From contig NZ_CP075371.1 in assembly GCF_018459925.1 (NCBI RefSeq), positions 3,038,001-3,102,000 on the forward strand: DNA of 64,000 nt. Direction: 5' to 3'. Position 1 is the stretch's first letter. Each line of letters starts with the position of its first letter. Origin of the DNA: Nocardioides aquaticus (GTDB taxonomy: Bacteria > Actinomycetota > Actinomycetes > Propionibacteriales > Nocardioidaceae). Shown piece by piece: positions 35,779 through 44,505 of the stretch. Both the position numbers and the translations under genes were made by a program. Under the pieces are notes generated by a model. The model ran no database searches and was not told the origin of the DNA. It saw only the letters and a list, made by a program, of their open reading frames with translations.

Positions 35779-37252
35779 CCCGCGGCTGGCGTACGCCGAC
35801 ATCGACGAGGAGCTCTTCGACGTCGACCAGATCCCGATGACCTCGCGTGACATGCGCAGCGTCGGCGAGATGCTCTTCGACGTCGACTACCTGGCGCGCC
35901 AGCTGCTGATGGACGTCGACGGAGACGCCGCCGGCACGCTGCTGCGCAGTTGGCCGACGATGGTCGCGGCCGCCGAGGACCTGTGGGCATCCCTGCCCGG
36001 TCGACGACCTGGCGTCGACGAGCGCGACCGGCCCATCACCAGCCTCTCCGCCCAGGCCGCCACCATCGAGACCAGCCTCTCCGGCCGCACGGCCTGGCCA
36101 GGGCAAGGCCCGACCAGTCCCCGCATCGACCAGATGACCCAGACCTTCCTCAACGCCGCCTCACTGGTCCGCCGCTACGGCGCCGAGATCCCCCACGAGC
36201 AACCCCACGTCCACCGCGACCTCGAGGCAGCACGCACCCGGATCATGCACGGGCTCTACATCACCGCCCACGCCGTCAACGTCGCGCTCCACGAGCATGG
36301 CCGCGACCGCGTCAACGACGCCCGCGGCGCCGGCCGACGGATCCACCTGGCACAGCACCACTCCCCCTACGCGATAACGCCCACCGGTGTCTGGATCGAC
36401 CGGATGTCCGCCTGCGAGAACACCGCCCGCAGATACCTGACCGACCGGTTCACCCAAGCCCTCGCCGGCGAAGCGATGCGACCCGCAGACGACCCCGGCC
36501 GGCTGGCGCAAGCACTGGCCAACTGGGACATCCAGACCCACCGCGCACTGGCCCGGGACCTCGAACCGTCCAACATCCTGCTGATCACCCGCACCCAGGG
36601 GCTGATCGCCGGCGCGAGCATGCTCCTCGTCGACGCGGCCGCGACCGCAGGCGTGCTCGAGCGCTCCGAGCGCCTGGTCCCCGCCATCGCCGAAGCAGGT
36701 CGGTCCTGGAGCAACCTGGCCAGCCGCTGGGGCGACCTCGCTCCCCCAGGAGCCCGCCTCGAGGAGCCGCTGGCCCGCGCGGCCGAGGAGGTCCGCGCCG
36801 CGTACCGCCAGATCACCCACGACAAGACCACCCTGGCCAGCCCCGAGGTCATCGCCGGACGCCCAGGGCTCCCCCAAGCCGTGCCCGCAACGCTTCGCGC
36901 GATCGAGGCCGGGGCCGAGCTCGCGATCGTCCTCGCCGAGAAGGCCGACGCACCCGACCTCATCGGGCCGGCCCGGGCCCTGTCCCGCCGGGCGCACAAC
37001 GACGTCGAGGCCGGCCTGGCAACGGCGCCGGCACTCGACCGCGACGTCGTCTGGGTCTCCCCCGCCGACATCCTCGCCAAACGACTAGTCCCTGTCCCGG
37101 CACCAGTCTCGGAGGCAATGCGCGCAGCCAGTAGCGCCACCAGTGCTGCCGCGATCGCCGCTTCCGCGGTCGCGGCGCTGCATGGTCTGGGGGAGGAACG
37201 TCGCCTGTCGGTTCGGGTAGACGGGGCGGCTCCTTTCTGGGGTCCAGCGTAG
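35768..37252 (+). CDS. Large hypothetical helical protein
   Basis: 494 residues from TTG 35768 (overlapping the upstream stop by 11 nt); ATG 35837 is an alternative start. Nearly all helical and Ala/Arg-rich, with no signal peptide and no motif that I recognise (RIMHGLYITAHAVNVALHEHG, ASMLLVDAAATAGVLERSERL). Style resembles the smaller helical proteins at 30961 and 31640, so this may be the large member of one element-specific set. Confidence 0.7.
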   Translation: MATDPRLAYADIDEELFDVDQIPMTSRDMRSVGEMLFDVDYLARQLLMDVDGDAAGTLLRSWPTMVAAAEDLWASLPGRRPGVDERDRPITSLSAQAATIETSLSGRTAWPGQGPTSPRIDQMTQTFLNAASLVRRYGAEIPHEQPHVHRDLEAARTRIMHGLYITAHAVNVALHEHGRDRVNDARGAGRRIHLAQHHSPYAITPTGVWIDRMSACENTARRYLTDRFTQALAGEAMRPADDPGRLAQALANWDIQTHRALARDLEPSNILLITRTQGLIAGASMLLVDAAATAGVLERSERLVPAIAEAGRSWSNLASRWGDLAPPGARLEEPLARAAEEVRAAYRQITHDKTTLASPEVIAGRPGLPQAVPATLRAIEAGAELAIVLAEKADAPDLIGPARALSRRAHNDVEAGLATAPALDRDVVWVSPADILAKRLVPVPAPVSEAMRAASSATSAAAIAASAVAALHGLGEERRLSVRVDGAAPFWGPA

Positions 37253-37398
37253 GTGTGGGGTCTGTCGGTGCAGGGCGGCATGATGACCGCCACGAGCACC
37301 GGGAAGCTGTGACGGAAGTGGCAGGTGGGTCGTACGGCGGTTCGGCCTCGCGGCTCGAGCGGCTCCCGATACGCTCACCGAGATGAGAGGGTGATGAC

Positions 37399-38151
37399 GT
37401 GGCCACGAACAGCGCGATCGAATGGACCGAGGTCACCTGGAACCCCGTCACCGGCTGCGACCGGGTCGCGGCCGGCTGCGACAACTGCTACGCGCTGGCG
37501 CTCGCGAAGCGCCTCAAGGCCATGGGCGCGGAGAAGTACCAGAACGACGGCGACCCCAGGACATCGGGGCCCGGCTTCGGGGTGACGGCCCACCCACGGG
37601 CCCTGACCGAGCCGTACCGCTGGCGCACACCGAAGGTCGTGTTCGTAAATTCGATGAGCGACCTGTTCCACGCCAAGGTGCCGCTCGACTTCATCCGCGA
37701 CGTGTTCGACGTGATCCGCGAGACCCCGCAGCACACCTACCAGGTGCTGACCAAGCGCGCGCACCGCACGGCGAGGATCGCTGACAAGCTCGACTGGCCG
37801 AAGAACCTCTGGATGGGCGTCTCGGTGGAGTCGTACGACGTCGTCGACCGCATCGACCATCTGCGAGCCGTCCCTGCTGCGACGCGGTTCCTGTCGTGCG
37901 AGCCGCTACTGACGGCGCTTCCCGGGCTGAAGCTCGACGGCATCGACTGGGTCATCGCCGGCGGCGAGTCCGGGCCCCGTGCGCGCCCGATGGACCCCGC
38001 GTGGGTGGAGGACATCCGCGACCAGTGCGTCGAGGCCGGCGTGGCGTTCTTCTTCAAGCAGTGGGGCGGCCGGACGCCGAAGGCGAACGGTCGCGAGCTC
38101 GACGGGCGGACCTGGGACGACATGCCGCAGCTGGCTGCAGCGCTGGGCTAG
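37399..38151 (+). CDS. DUF5131 / phage Gp37-Gp68 family three-Cys-motif protein
   Basis: 250 residues from GTG 37399. IEWTEVTWNPVTGCDRVAAG is followed by CDNCYALALAKRL: a C-X6-C-X2-C motif, the family's radical-SAM-like cysteines. Later KVVFVNSMSDLFH, VLTKRAHR, FLSCEPLL and WVIAGGESGPRARP are family signatures. Enzyme activity is not established. It faces the TcmP gene tail to tail with a 4-nt overlap; this pair recurs in mobile and defence contexts. Confidence 0.92.
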   Translation: MATNSAIEWTEVTWNPVTGCDRVAAGCDNCYALALAKRLKAMGAEKYQNDGDPRTSGPGFGVTAHPRALTEPYRWRTPKVVFVNSMSDLFHAKVPLDFIRDVFDVIRETPQHTYQVLTKRAHRTARIADKLDWPKNLWMGVSVESYDVVDRIDHLRAVPAATRFLSCEPLLTALPGLKLDGIDWVIAGGESGPRARPMDPAWVEDIRDQCVEAGVAFFFKQWGGRTPKANGRELDGRTWDDMPQLAAALG

Positions 38152-39299
38152 CCCGCGGCCTTGCGGATGACGTGCTGGTGGGGCTTCGTGCCCTTTGTCA
38201 CGAACTCGACCTCGCCCGCCTTCACCAGTGCGCGGAGCGCCGCTGTGAACGCGGTTTCCTTGGCCTCGCCGTAGAGGTCGCCGTAGACGCCCTGGACGTG
38301 CTGGACCACCGCCTTCGGCTGCCCGTCAGCGGTCAGGCGGCGTAGGTTGTCGGTGACGTGCTCGATCGCCTTGACGTGTTCTCGTTCGAGCTGGTCGGCC
38401 ACGGTGTCCCACAGCATGCCCTCGCGCTCGTCCGGGTCCGGGCCGAGGAAGTCGATCCACTTCTCGCGTGCCTTGGCGGCGGCGACGCCAAACACCCAGA
38501 AACCGTGGGGGTCCTGGGTGAGGAACGTCAGGTAGTAGACGGGCTGGTGGTGGACCTGCCGGCGTACCGGCGCGACGACGAACCCGTACTTGGTGCCGTC
38601 GGTGAGACGTCGGGCGTATTCGATGGCGACGGCTTCGGCCGCTGACTCCCAATCCTGTCCGCCAGAGGCCTTGTGTGCCTGGACGGCGACGTCCCGCCAC
38701 CACTCGCCGCCGCACACGGCGTCCGCCTTGGCGACGCCGCCGAGGTCGAGCTGACCCTTCTTCAGCTGGCCTCCGGCACGCCGGATCAGGTCGGCGCTGA
38801 AGTTGAGCAGCACCTCGGTCCGCGGCCACGCGCCGCGCTTGCGGAGGACGCCCTCGATCGAGTCCATCGGCAGCACGGCACCGCATGGGTCGAGGAAGAC
38901 GAACAGGCTCGCCCCGGCGGCGAGCTGCAGCGCGTCGTCGAGATGGTTGCCGCAGTCCCCGTTGTGGCTCGCGATTGTGATGCCGCGGGCGCGGTACTCA
39001 TCGGCGACCTTGTCCAGGCTCGCGTAGTCCTCGCGGGCCTTCTCCACTAGGAGCAGATCGATCTGGGTCGTCGCCTTGACCTTCTGTGCGGCGATCATCA
39101 TGTGCTCGGCGGAGCCCGCTTCACCGGTGTCGAAGCGCCCGCGCCCGGCGAATCCGTCGAAGAGCACCGCCCGCTTGGGGTTCAGCTTGCTGGCCGTCAT
39201 CGTCGCAAACCGGATGACGTACTGCTCGAGGATGCCGTGCTTGTAGACCGACTGCGGCTTGGGGCTGTCGAGCAGCCCTCCGTCTGTCCCCGTGGGCAT
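38148..39299 (-). CDS. tcmP: Three-Cys-motif partner protein TcmP
   Basis: 383 residues. N-terminal YKHGILEQYVIRF and FDGFAGRGRFDTGEAGSAEH (methyltransferase-like glycine loop), LLVEKAREDYASL, FVFLDPCGAVLPM, then EVLLNFSADLIRR. This is the TcmP family, the partner of three-Cys-motif proteins, and its mate is the convergent gene at 37399. Fold resembles SAM-dependent methyltransferases; activity unproven. Confidence 0.9.
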   Translation of the reverse strand: MPTGTDGGLLDSPKPQSVYKHGILEQYVIRFATMTASKLNPKRAVLFDGFAGRGRFDTGEAGSAEHMMIAAQKVKATTQIDLLLVEKAREDYASLDKVADEYRARGITIASHNGDCGNHLDDALQLAAGASLFVFLDPCGAVLPMDSIEGVLRKRGAWPRTEVLLNFSADLIRRAGGQLKKGQLDLGGVAKADAVCGGEWWRDVAVQAHKASGGQDWESAAEAVAIEYARRLTDGTKYGFVVAPVRRQVHHQPVYYLTFLTQDPHGFWVFGVAAAKAREKWIDFLGPDPDEREGMLWDTVADQLEREHVKAIEHVTDNLRRLTADGQPKAVVQHVQGVYGDLYGEAKETAFTAALRALVKAGEVEFVTKGTKPHQHVIRKAAG

Positions 39300-39326
39300 C
39301 GCTACCTCGGATTCCCTGCCACCGGA

Positions 39327-40499
39327 CTACCGGTTGCCCTTGGCGCGGTTGTGGGTCACGCAGAGCATTGTCAGGTTGGCCAAACTCGTCGAGCCGCCCT
39401 TGGACCAGGCGGTCACGTGGTCGGCGTCCATCTCGTTCTGCTTGTAGATGCGCGCCTTGTTGTTGTCCCCGCCGATTGCGCACAGCGGGCAGTTCGACTC
39501 GCCGGCGGCCTTGGCCTTCTTGGTCTGCTGCTCGTAGGCGACGCGCTTGTCCTTGTCGTCGAACAGCCGGATCGCCAGCAGCTGCGGCTGCTTCTCGCCG
39601 CCAAGCAGGAACTCGTAGATCCCCTTGCTGCTGGTGACCGCGGGGTCGCCGCGCAGCTCGTTCACGCGGCCTTCGATCGTGGCCGCGCTGTACGACGTCG
39701 AATGGTGCTCCTCGTAGAGCGGGCCCCACTCGAGGCCCCGCATCTCCTTGTCCGGCGGGCGGATGAAGACGCTGCCGACCCAGTCGATCACGGATGTGAA
39801 GTAGGTCTTCAGCTGGGCGATGTCGGTGTCGTGGCGGTGCTGCGCGAGGTAGGCGTCGACGCCCTTGCCCTGGGACGATGCGACCCAGTCCAGCGCGACG
39901 GCGAGGACCTCCTGCCGCTTGGGGTCGCCCTTGACGTACGAGGACCACTTCTGCATGTTGGCGTTGTTCGAGTTGCTGTACTCGGCCTTCGCCTTGGTGA
40001 TGAAGGGCCCGGAGTAGATCGCGTTGAGCAGCTCCTGCTTGTTCAGCGGGACGCCGGCGATGTTGATGGTCTGGAACCACTCCTTGATCTCGGACTCGGT
40101 GCCCTGGCACTCGTAGACCAGCAGCGGGCTCTTCCTCAGCAGCGCCTGGTCCTCGAGCGGCAGCGAGGAGAACGTCTGCTCCTTGCCCGCGACCTGGATC
40201 GCGAATTTGCCCGTGATGAACCGTCCGATGCTGGTGATTCGCTGCTGTCCGTCGAGGACCTCGAGCTGGTCGTTGTCGTCGTCGACGTTGAAGTAGATCA
40301 GCCCGAGCGGGTAGCCCTTGAGCAGCGAGTCGATGACGGCGACGTCGCGCTTGCCGTCGTTGTAGATGTAGTTGCGCTGGAACTCCGGCTGGATGACGAG
40401 CTTGCCGTCGAGCCCGAACAGACCCTTGCCCTCGAGCTCGTTGTAGACGAAGCCCTTGAGGACCTCGTCGGCGGTGTACTCCTTGAGAGTGGTCTCCAC
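39327..40499 (-). CDS. DUF262-HNH nuclease (GmrSD/ParB-fold type)
   Basis: 390 residues from GTG 40499. DUF262 region: [17 protein letters not shown] (QR at 41-42) and [16 protein letters not shown] (DGQQR at 83-87), the nucleotide-sensing/hydrolysing motif of GmrS-like domains. C-terminal [11 protein letters not shown] at about 337, then [20 protein letters not shown] and [10 protein letters not shown]. Overlaps the methylase stop by 1 nt (TAGTG), so it is made with it. Predicted DNA endonuclease. Confidence 0.9.
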   Translation of the reverse strand: METTLKEYTADEVLKGFVYNELEGKGLFGLDGKLVIQPEFQRNYIYNDGKRDVAVIDSLLKGYPLGLIYFNVDDDNDQLEVLDGQQRITSIGRFITGKFAIQVAGKEQTFSSLPLEDQALLRKSPLLVYECQGTESEIKEWFQTINIAGVPLNKQELLNAIYSGPFITKAKAEYSNSNNANMQKWSSYVKGDPKRQEVLAVALDWVASSQGKGVDAYLAQHRHDTDIAQLKTYFTSVIDWVGSVFIRPPDKEMRGLEWGPLYEEHHSTSYSAATIEGRVNELRGDPAVTSSKGIYEFLLGGEKQPQLLAIRLFDDKDKRVAYEQQTKKAKAAGESNCPLCAIGGDNNKARIYKQNEMDADHVTAWSKGGSTSLANLTMLCVTHNRAKGNR

Positions 40500-41707
40500 T
40501 ACGCGTCCTTCCGCCGGATGAACAGCCGCTTGTAGATGCGCTTGACCGGGTAGCCCACGTCGAAGTACGTCCCCTCGCCGAACGAGTCGGTGCGGACGAA
40601 GCAGCCGAGCGTTCCGGTGTTCGACTTCATCCGGACCCCGTCGACGACCCGCTCCTTCGGTCCGTAGGTCCGTGTCGGGGCGAAGTCGCCCTCGCTGCTC
40701 CCGACGATCTCGAACTGGTCGGGGTTGTACTTGTCAAGGAAGGTGATCGGGACGCCCATCAGGCCGTCGTGATCGCTGGGGATCGCGTCGACGAACGGCA
40801 CCTCGATCGCCGGGAAGTTGTCGTAGGTCGGGTAGCCCCGCCCGCGAACCTCCTTATGCTTGCTGAACTTGACGTTGTCCGCCTTGGTCATCAGCTGCAG
40901 AGGCTCGTGACGGCGGCCGTGGTCGATATTGGTAAACCAGCAGGAGTTCCCGAGCCGCGTGTAGTCGCGCTCGTCGTCCGAGGGGTAGCCAAGCTTCTCG
41001 GCCTTGAGCCGGTCGGCGTCCGACACCTTCGCGCCCTTCGGCACGCCGAACACCATGTCGGTGCTGTTGGCCGTCGCGCCCTTCCAGAGCTCGTTCGCCA
41101 TGATGTGTGGGAAGACCTCGTTGTAGGTGATCGCGTTGTTGTTGCCGATCACGGAGCACTTCCGTCCGCCGCCTACGACCCAGGTCATGAACGGGCGGAA
41201 CAGGCTGAAGGGCGGATTCGTGATGACGAAATCGGCCTCGTCGCGCAGCGCCGTCACCTCCTCGCTGCGGAAGTCCCCGTCGCCCTCCAGGTACTCCCAC
41301 TGGAGGTCCTCGATGTTGACGACGCCGTCGTCGTTGATGTCCTTCGGCTCGAGCACAAACTTCTTGCCGTTGGCGTGCGTCTTCGTCTCGTCGAACTTCG
41401 GGTCGCCCATCTCGAAGAGCGTGGGCTCGTACGAGAACAGCGCCGGGTTGCTGTCGGGGGCGTACGACGTCGAGATCAGCTTCTTCAGGCCGTAGTCCAT
41501 GAAGTGCAGCGCGAAGAACTTCGCGAAGTTCGACCACTCCGGGTCGTCGCACGGCAGCAGGACCACCTTGTCGCGGAAGACGTCGGGGTCGTACTCGAGG
41601 TAGGCGTTCATCTCCCGCTCGATGTCGCCCCACTGCGTGTAGAACTCGTCGTTCTTCGCGGCCTTCGCCGCGCCAAGATGACTGTTCGCCGACTGCGTGG
41701 TCGTCAT
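40499..41707 (-). CDS. EcoRI-family adenine-specific DNA methyltransferase
   Basis: 402 residues. Catalytic motif [17 protein letters not shown] (NPPF at 164-167); [16 protein letters not shown] and [15 protein letters not shown] are typical of EcoRI-type methylases. Should methylate adenine in a specific sequence. It heads a three-gene leftward operon with the DUF262-HNH nuclease and TcmP, an R-M-like arrangement. No EcoRI-like restriction enzyme is present. TAGGAT (reverse complement of 41765-41770) may be its -10. Confidence 0.9.
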   Translation of the reverse strand: MTTTQSANSHLGAAKAAKNDEFYTQWGDIEREMNAYLEYDPDVFRDKVVLLPCDDPEWSNFAKFFALHFMDYGLKKLISTSYAPDSNPALFSYEPTLFEMGDPKFDETKTHANGKKFVLEPKDINDDGVVNIEDLQWEYLEGDGDFRSEEVTALRDEADFVITNPPFSLFRPFMTWVVGGGRKCSVIGNNNAITYNEVFPHIMANELWKGATANSTDMVFGVPKGAKVSDADRLKAEKLGYPSDDERDYTRLGNSCWFTNIDHGRRHEPLQLMTKADNVKFSKHKEVRGRGYPTYDNFPAIEVPFVDAIPSDHDGLMGVPITFLDKYNPDQFEIVGSSEGDFAPTRTYGPKERVVDGVRMKSNTGTLGCFVRTDSFGEGTYFDVGYPVKRIYKRLFIRRKDA

Positions 41708-41896
41708 CGTGCCCCTGTCCTCAGCCTGATTGCACCGCCGAGAGTGGGGCGCGCCTTGCGGGGAATCCTATCGGCGCGCGGGGACAGTTGTACGCGGGAC
41801 GAGGCGACACGGCCGCGTAGGCCGAGCCGCTGCGGCGGGCGAGCTCGATCAGTCTTTCCTCAGCCGCTCGAGCTCGGCTTCAGGGCGCTCGGGTGC

Positions 41897-42052
41897 TCAT
41901 TCCTGGCCTCCCCACAGCAGCTCGAGATCCGGTTCGTGGATGACGTCCAGGCGCTTGTCGAGGGCGTAGGCCGCGGGCTTGGGCACGACCAGGCGGCGCA
42001 GCTGCCGCTCAGTGGTGCTGTGCTGCACCGGGGTGTCGTCGTCGTGATTCAT
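41897..42052 (-). CDS. Small hypothetical protein (51 residues)
   Basis: ATG 42052, 11 nt after the DUF4192 gene stop. Product MNHDDDTPVQHSTTERQLRR, then LVVPKPAAYALDKRLDVIHE; charged and soluble. Supported only by operon position and coding-like composition. Confidence 0.5.
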   Translation of the reverse strand: MNHDDDTPVQHSTTERQLRRLVVPKPAAYALDKRLDVIHEPDLELLWGGQE

Positions 42053-42063
42053 CGCGGTCCCCC

Positions 42064-43092
42064 TCAGCGGCCCGGGGCCATTCGGTCGGTCTCTGGCTGC
42101 GTGCCCGGGATGTCGCGCTGCTGGCCGGGTGGCTTGGGGACGAAGGACTCGTCCAGGTCGGCGGCGATGTCGCGCATCTGGGTCTGGCATCGCTCCCACT
42201 CGCGGGGGTGGATGCCGTTCTGCAGGGCCGAGGCGACGATGGCGGCCATGGAGTAGGGCCGGTCGGCGGGCACCTGGTCGAGCGCGCACCAGGCCTTGGT
42301 ACCGTCGCCGTGCAGCCAGCTGGCGAAGCCAGACATGGAGGCCGGCGCCGCGCGGACCTCGTCCGGGCCGCGGCGGGTGAGGTCGGTCCAGATAGCCATG
42401 TGGGAGGTGGAGTTCTCCCGGCTCATGTCCTCCCAGAGCGCGTCGCGGGTGCTGATCGTCTCCAGTGCGACGAGCATCCGTGCGCCGTCGACGTCGGAGA
42501 GCCGGTTGCCGTCGGTGTGGAACTGCTCTAGCCGGTCCAGGGCCCAGTCCCGCTCTGCAGCGGGTGTGCTGGCCTCGGCTGCGGCTCGGGCCGCCGGGAT
42601 CAGCTCGGCGATCGGCTCCCGGTCCCCGACCATGGACGCGGCCAGGGACTCGCGGCTGGCGGCCGGCTGGGCGGCGCCGGTCAGCACGGTCGCGGCCGCG
42701 ATCCGTTCAGCGGTCGACGGGGTCTGCAGCCCGGTCTGGCCGGTGTTGAACTCGCGCCAGCGCTCGCCGTCGGACCACAGCCTGATGTCGGTAGTGATGC
42801 CGACGTCCTGGAGCCGGTTCGACAGGTGCTGACTGGCCAGCTCGGCGCTGCGTCGGTCTTCGGTGATGCAGATGATGGCCAAGCGGGCACCGGGCCGGGC
42901 GTGGCGGCCGTACGGTCCGCTGAGCGCGTCCCAGACCTCCTCGCGATCGGCGGCCGTCCTCGGCAGGTCGACGCGGGTGATCGGCAGTCCGGGCCGAAAG
43001 GGCACCAGGACGATCGACTCCTCGGGCTTGAAGCCGAGGACGTGCGGCACCGCGGCGAGAAGCTCATCCGGGGACTGAACGACGAGATCCAT
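42064..43092 (-). CDS. DUF4192 family protein
   Basis: 342 residues from ATG 43092. N-terminal SPDELLAAVPHVLGFKPEES and IVLVPFRPGLPITRVDLP are the DUF4192 hallmark (xGFxPxxSlV). DUF4192 proteins are actinobacterial and of unknown function. It lies 14 nt after ssb and is cotranscribed with it under the regulon motif. Confidence 0.9.
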   Translation of the reverse strand: MDLVVQSPDELLAAVPHVLGFKPEESIVLVPFRPGLPITRVDLPRTAADREEVWDALSGPYGRHARPGARLAIICITEDRRSAELASQHLSNRLQDVGITTDIRLWSDGERWREFNTGQTGLQTPSTAERIAAATVLTGAAQPAASRESLAASMVGDREPIAELIPAARAAAEASTPAAERDWALDRLEQFHTDGNRLSDVDGARMLVALETISTRDALWEDMSRENSTSHMAIWTDLTRRGPDEVRAAPASMSGFASWLHGDGTKAWCALDQVPADRPYSMAAIVASALQNGIHPREWERCQTQMRDIAADLDESFVPKPPGQQRDIPGTQPETDRMAPGR

Positions 43093-43106
43093 GGGAGCGA
43101 ACCTCC

Positions 43107-43496
43107 TCAGCTGGCCTGGGCCGCGTGCGGGCCGCGGTCGATGCGCGCGGACACGTACTTGAGCGAGATGCCGACCTCGCCGAAGCGGTTGTCGACAACC
43201 ACGACGTCCTTGGTGCGCTTCTCGCCGGTCTCTTTGTCCGGCCAGCTCTCGGTGCTCTGGAGGCCGTGGACGAAGATCGGGTCGCCGGATCCGCAACTGT
43301 CCTGCATGTGGGTGGCGGCGCAGCCGAAGACCTTGACGTTGTGGGCGGTGGGCTCGTCGTTGACCCACTCCCCCTGGTCGTTCTGGATCCGGCGGTTGAC
43401 CAGGACCCGGCAGCTGACGAACGGCTTGTTCTCGCGGGTGTAGAGCAGCTCCGGTGCCTCGGCCAGGTTGCCGGCGAAGGTGACGGTGGTGGACAT
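43107..43496 (-). CDS. ssb: Single-stranded DNA-binding protein
   Basis: 129 residues: MSTTVTFAGNLAEAPELLYT, then FVSCRVLVNRRIQNDQGEWV and ATHMQDSCGSGDPIFVHGLQ. OB-fold SSB without the long acidic tail of the chromosomal SSB (ends GPHAAQAS). Protects transferred single-stranded DNA in the recipient (inference from element context). Its leader holds the regulon motif and a hairpin next to the ribosome site. Confidence 0.92.
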   Translation of the reverse strand: MSTTVTFAGNLAEAPELLYTRENKPFVSCRVLVNRRIQNDQGEWVNDEPTAHNVKVFGCAATHMQDSCGSGDPIFVHGLQSTESWPDKETGEKRTKDVVVVDNRFGEVGISLKYVSARIDRGPHAAQAS

Positions 43497-43504
43497 GGCT
43501 TCCT

Positions 43505-43548
43505 CCTAGGTGACTGCGAGACGTTGATCGGTCCCGCAGTCACCTAGG
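43505..43548 (-). promoter_or_regulatory. Leader hairpin next to the ssb ribosome site
   Basis: A perfect 14-bp inverted repeat, CCTAGGTGACTGCG (43505-43518) and its complement at 43535-43548, with a 16-nt spacer. The promoter-proximal arm is the right half of the regulon motif; the distal arm ends in CCTAGG that runs into AGGAGG, the ssb ribosome site. In RNA it would mask the site, or in DNA give a second regulator half-site. Confidence 0.7.
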
Positions 43549-43573
43549 TGTCTTCCAAGCCCGGCAGCGATCA
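43539..43573 (-). promoter_or_regulatory. Element regulon motif, copy 3 (ssb operon)
   Basis: On the minus strand: TGATCGCT-N15-CACCTAGGTGAC. Ends 43 nt before the ssb ATG. The 10-bp core CACCTAGGTG is a perfect palindrome here. Confidence 0.8.
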
Positions 43574-43737
43574 CATCGGCCGAAGTCGTTTGCACCGCTC
43601 GAGCTCGGCTGGCGGCGCGGCAGGAGATCACCCGGGGCACGCAGTAGCGCCCCGACTGGCTCTCGGTACCGGATCGGGGCGCTGGGAAGCACGCTAGGAC
43701 GAGGTGCCGACACAACTGCCGGCGTCGGCCTCGTCGG

Positions 43738-44193
43738 CTACCGGGCAGTCCGGCGCCGCGGCGGTCGATTGCTGAGCTTCTGCGGTGGCGGCGGCAGGTC
43801 GCGGCCCAGCCGCCGGCGGGCCTCCTCGGCCGCGGCGATCACTGCCTCCTGGGCGAACGCCGAGCGGGCGAGCATCCGGCCGAGCTCCTGACGGTCGGCC
43901 ACGAGCGCGTCTTCGACCGCCTCGATGGTCGAGGCGGTCAGGTCGTGCTTCTTATTGAAGCTCTTGCGGGTCACGCTGACCAGGGCGGGATGCTTCTCAC
44001 CCGCGGCCGCGAGTTCGGACCGCTGCTGCGGTGAGCGCCGGGCATGGAGCTCGAGCGCCTGGGCGAGCCAGCCGACGAACGAGCCGGGTGAGTCGGCGTC
44101 GGTGTCCAGGTCTGCGATGTAGGCCGATCGTGCGAGGTCCCAAACGCCGGGCTTCCAGTAGATCCCGACCGGGATCGTGGTCTGGCTCGTCAC
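43738..44193 (-). CDS. Hypothetical protein divergent from parB
   Basis: 151 residues from GTG 44193, with GGGGAG upstream. N-terminal IPVGIYWKPGVWDLARSAYI, then SFVGWLAQALELHARRSPQQ, VTRKSFNKKHDLTASTIEAV, and a basic tail. It looks like a helical DNA-binding or partition-accessory protein (RHH/HTH style at about 90-130), but this is only an impression. Likely shares the 312-bp intergenic region with parB. Confidence 0.65.
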   Translation of the reverse strand: MTSQTTIPVGIYWKPGVWDLARSAYIADLDTDADSPGSFVGWLAQALELHARRSPQQRSELAAAGEKHPALVSVTRKSFNKKHDLTASTIEAVEDALVADRQELGRMLARSAFAQEAVIAAAEEARRRLGRDLPPPPQKLSNRPPRRRTAR

Positions 44194-44505
44194 CTGATCA
44201 CTCCCCTGGTCTCGTCCGCCTGCGTCGAGCTGCAGCGGCTAACACCAACGCCGCTGCATTCCCGGTCGGGGCCCTGCGCAGCCGTTCCCACCCTCGCTCG
44301 ATTCCTTCCGTTCCAGCCAGCTACGAGGTGCGGCTGCGCCAACGCCGCCGCAGCAGAGTCCGCGCCCGTGAGGTCGGGGATATCCCCACCCTCACCGGGT
44401 GCCCACCTTTCCACAGGTCCGCCCTGTGCCCCGGTAGGCGTCGGCTCCCCGCTAGGAGACTGAGTCCTGTCAGTTCTTTCTATTCTACTTACGGAGGACA
44501 GCCGC
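44194..44505. other. 312-bp divergent intergenic region before parB
   Basis: Holds a -10-like TATTCT at 44481-44486, inside the 13-mer GTTCTTTCTATTC (44473-44485), the palindrome GACTGAGTC just upstream, and the ACGGAGGA ribosome site of parB. A reverse-complement copy of the 13-mer is at 47301-47313. The rest holds no gene that I can support. Confidence 0.55.

Noticed and set aside
40760..40810. Extra TGATCGC match inside the methylase gene
   Set aside because: It lies in coding sequence and the right half CACNTAGGTGAC is absent at the fixed spacing.
44170..44210. AGGTGAC next to TGATC before the 151-residue gene at 44193
   Set aside because: The two parts overlap instead of being 15 nt apart, so it does not fit the regulon motif; the AGGTGAC includes the GTG start codon.
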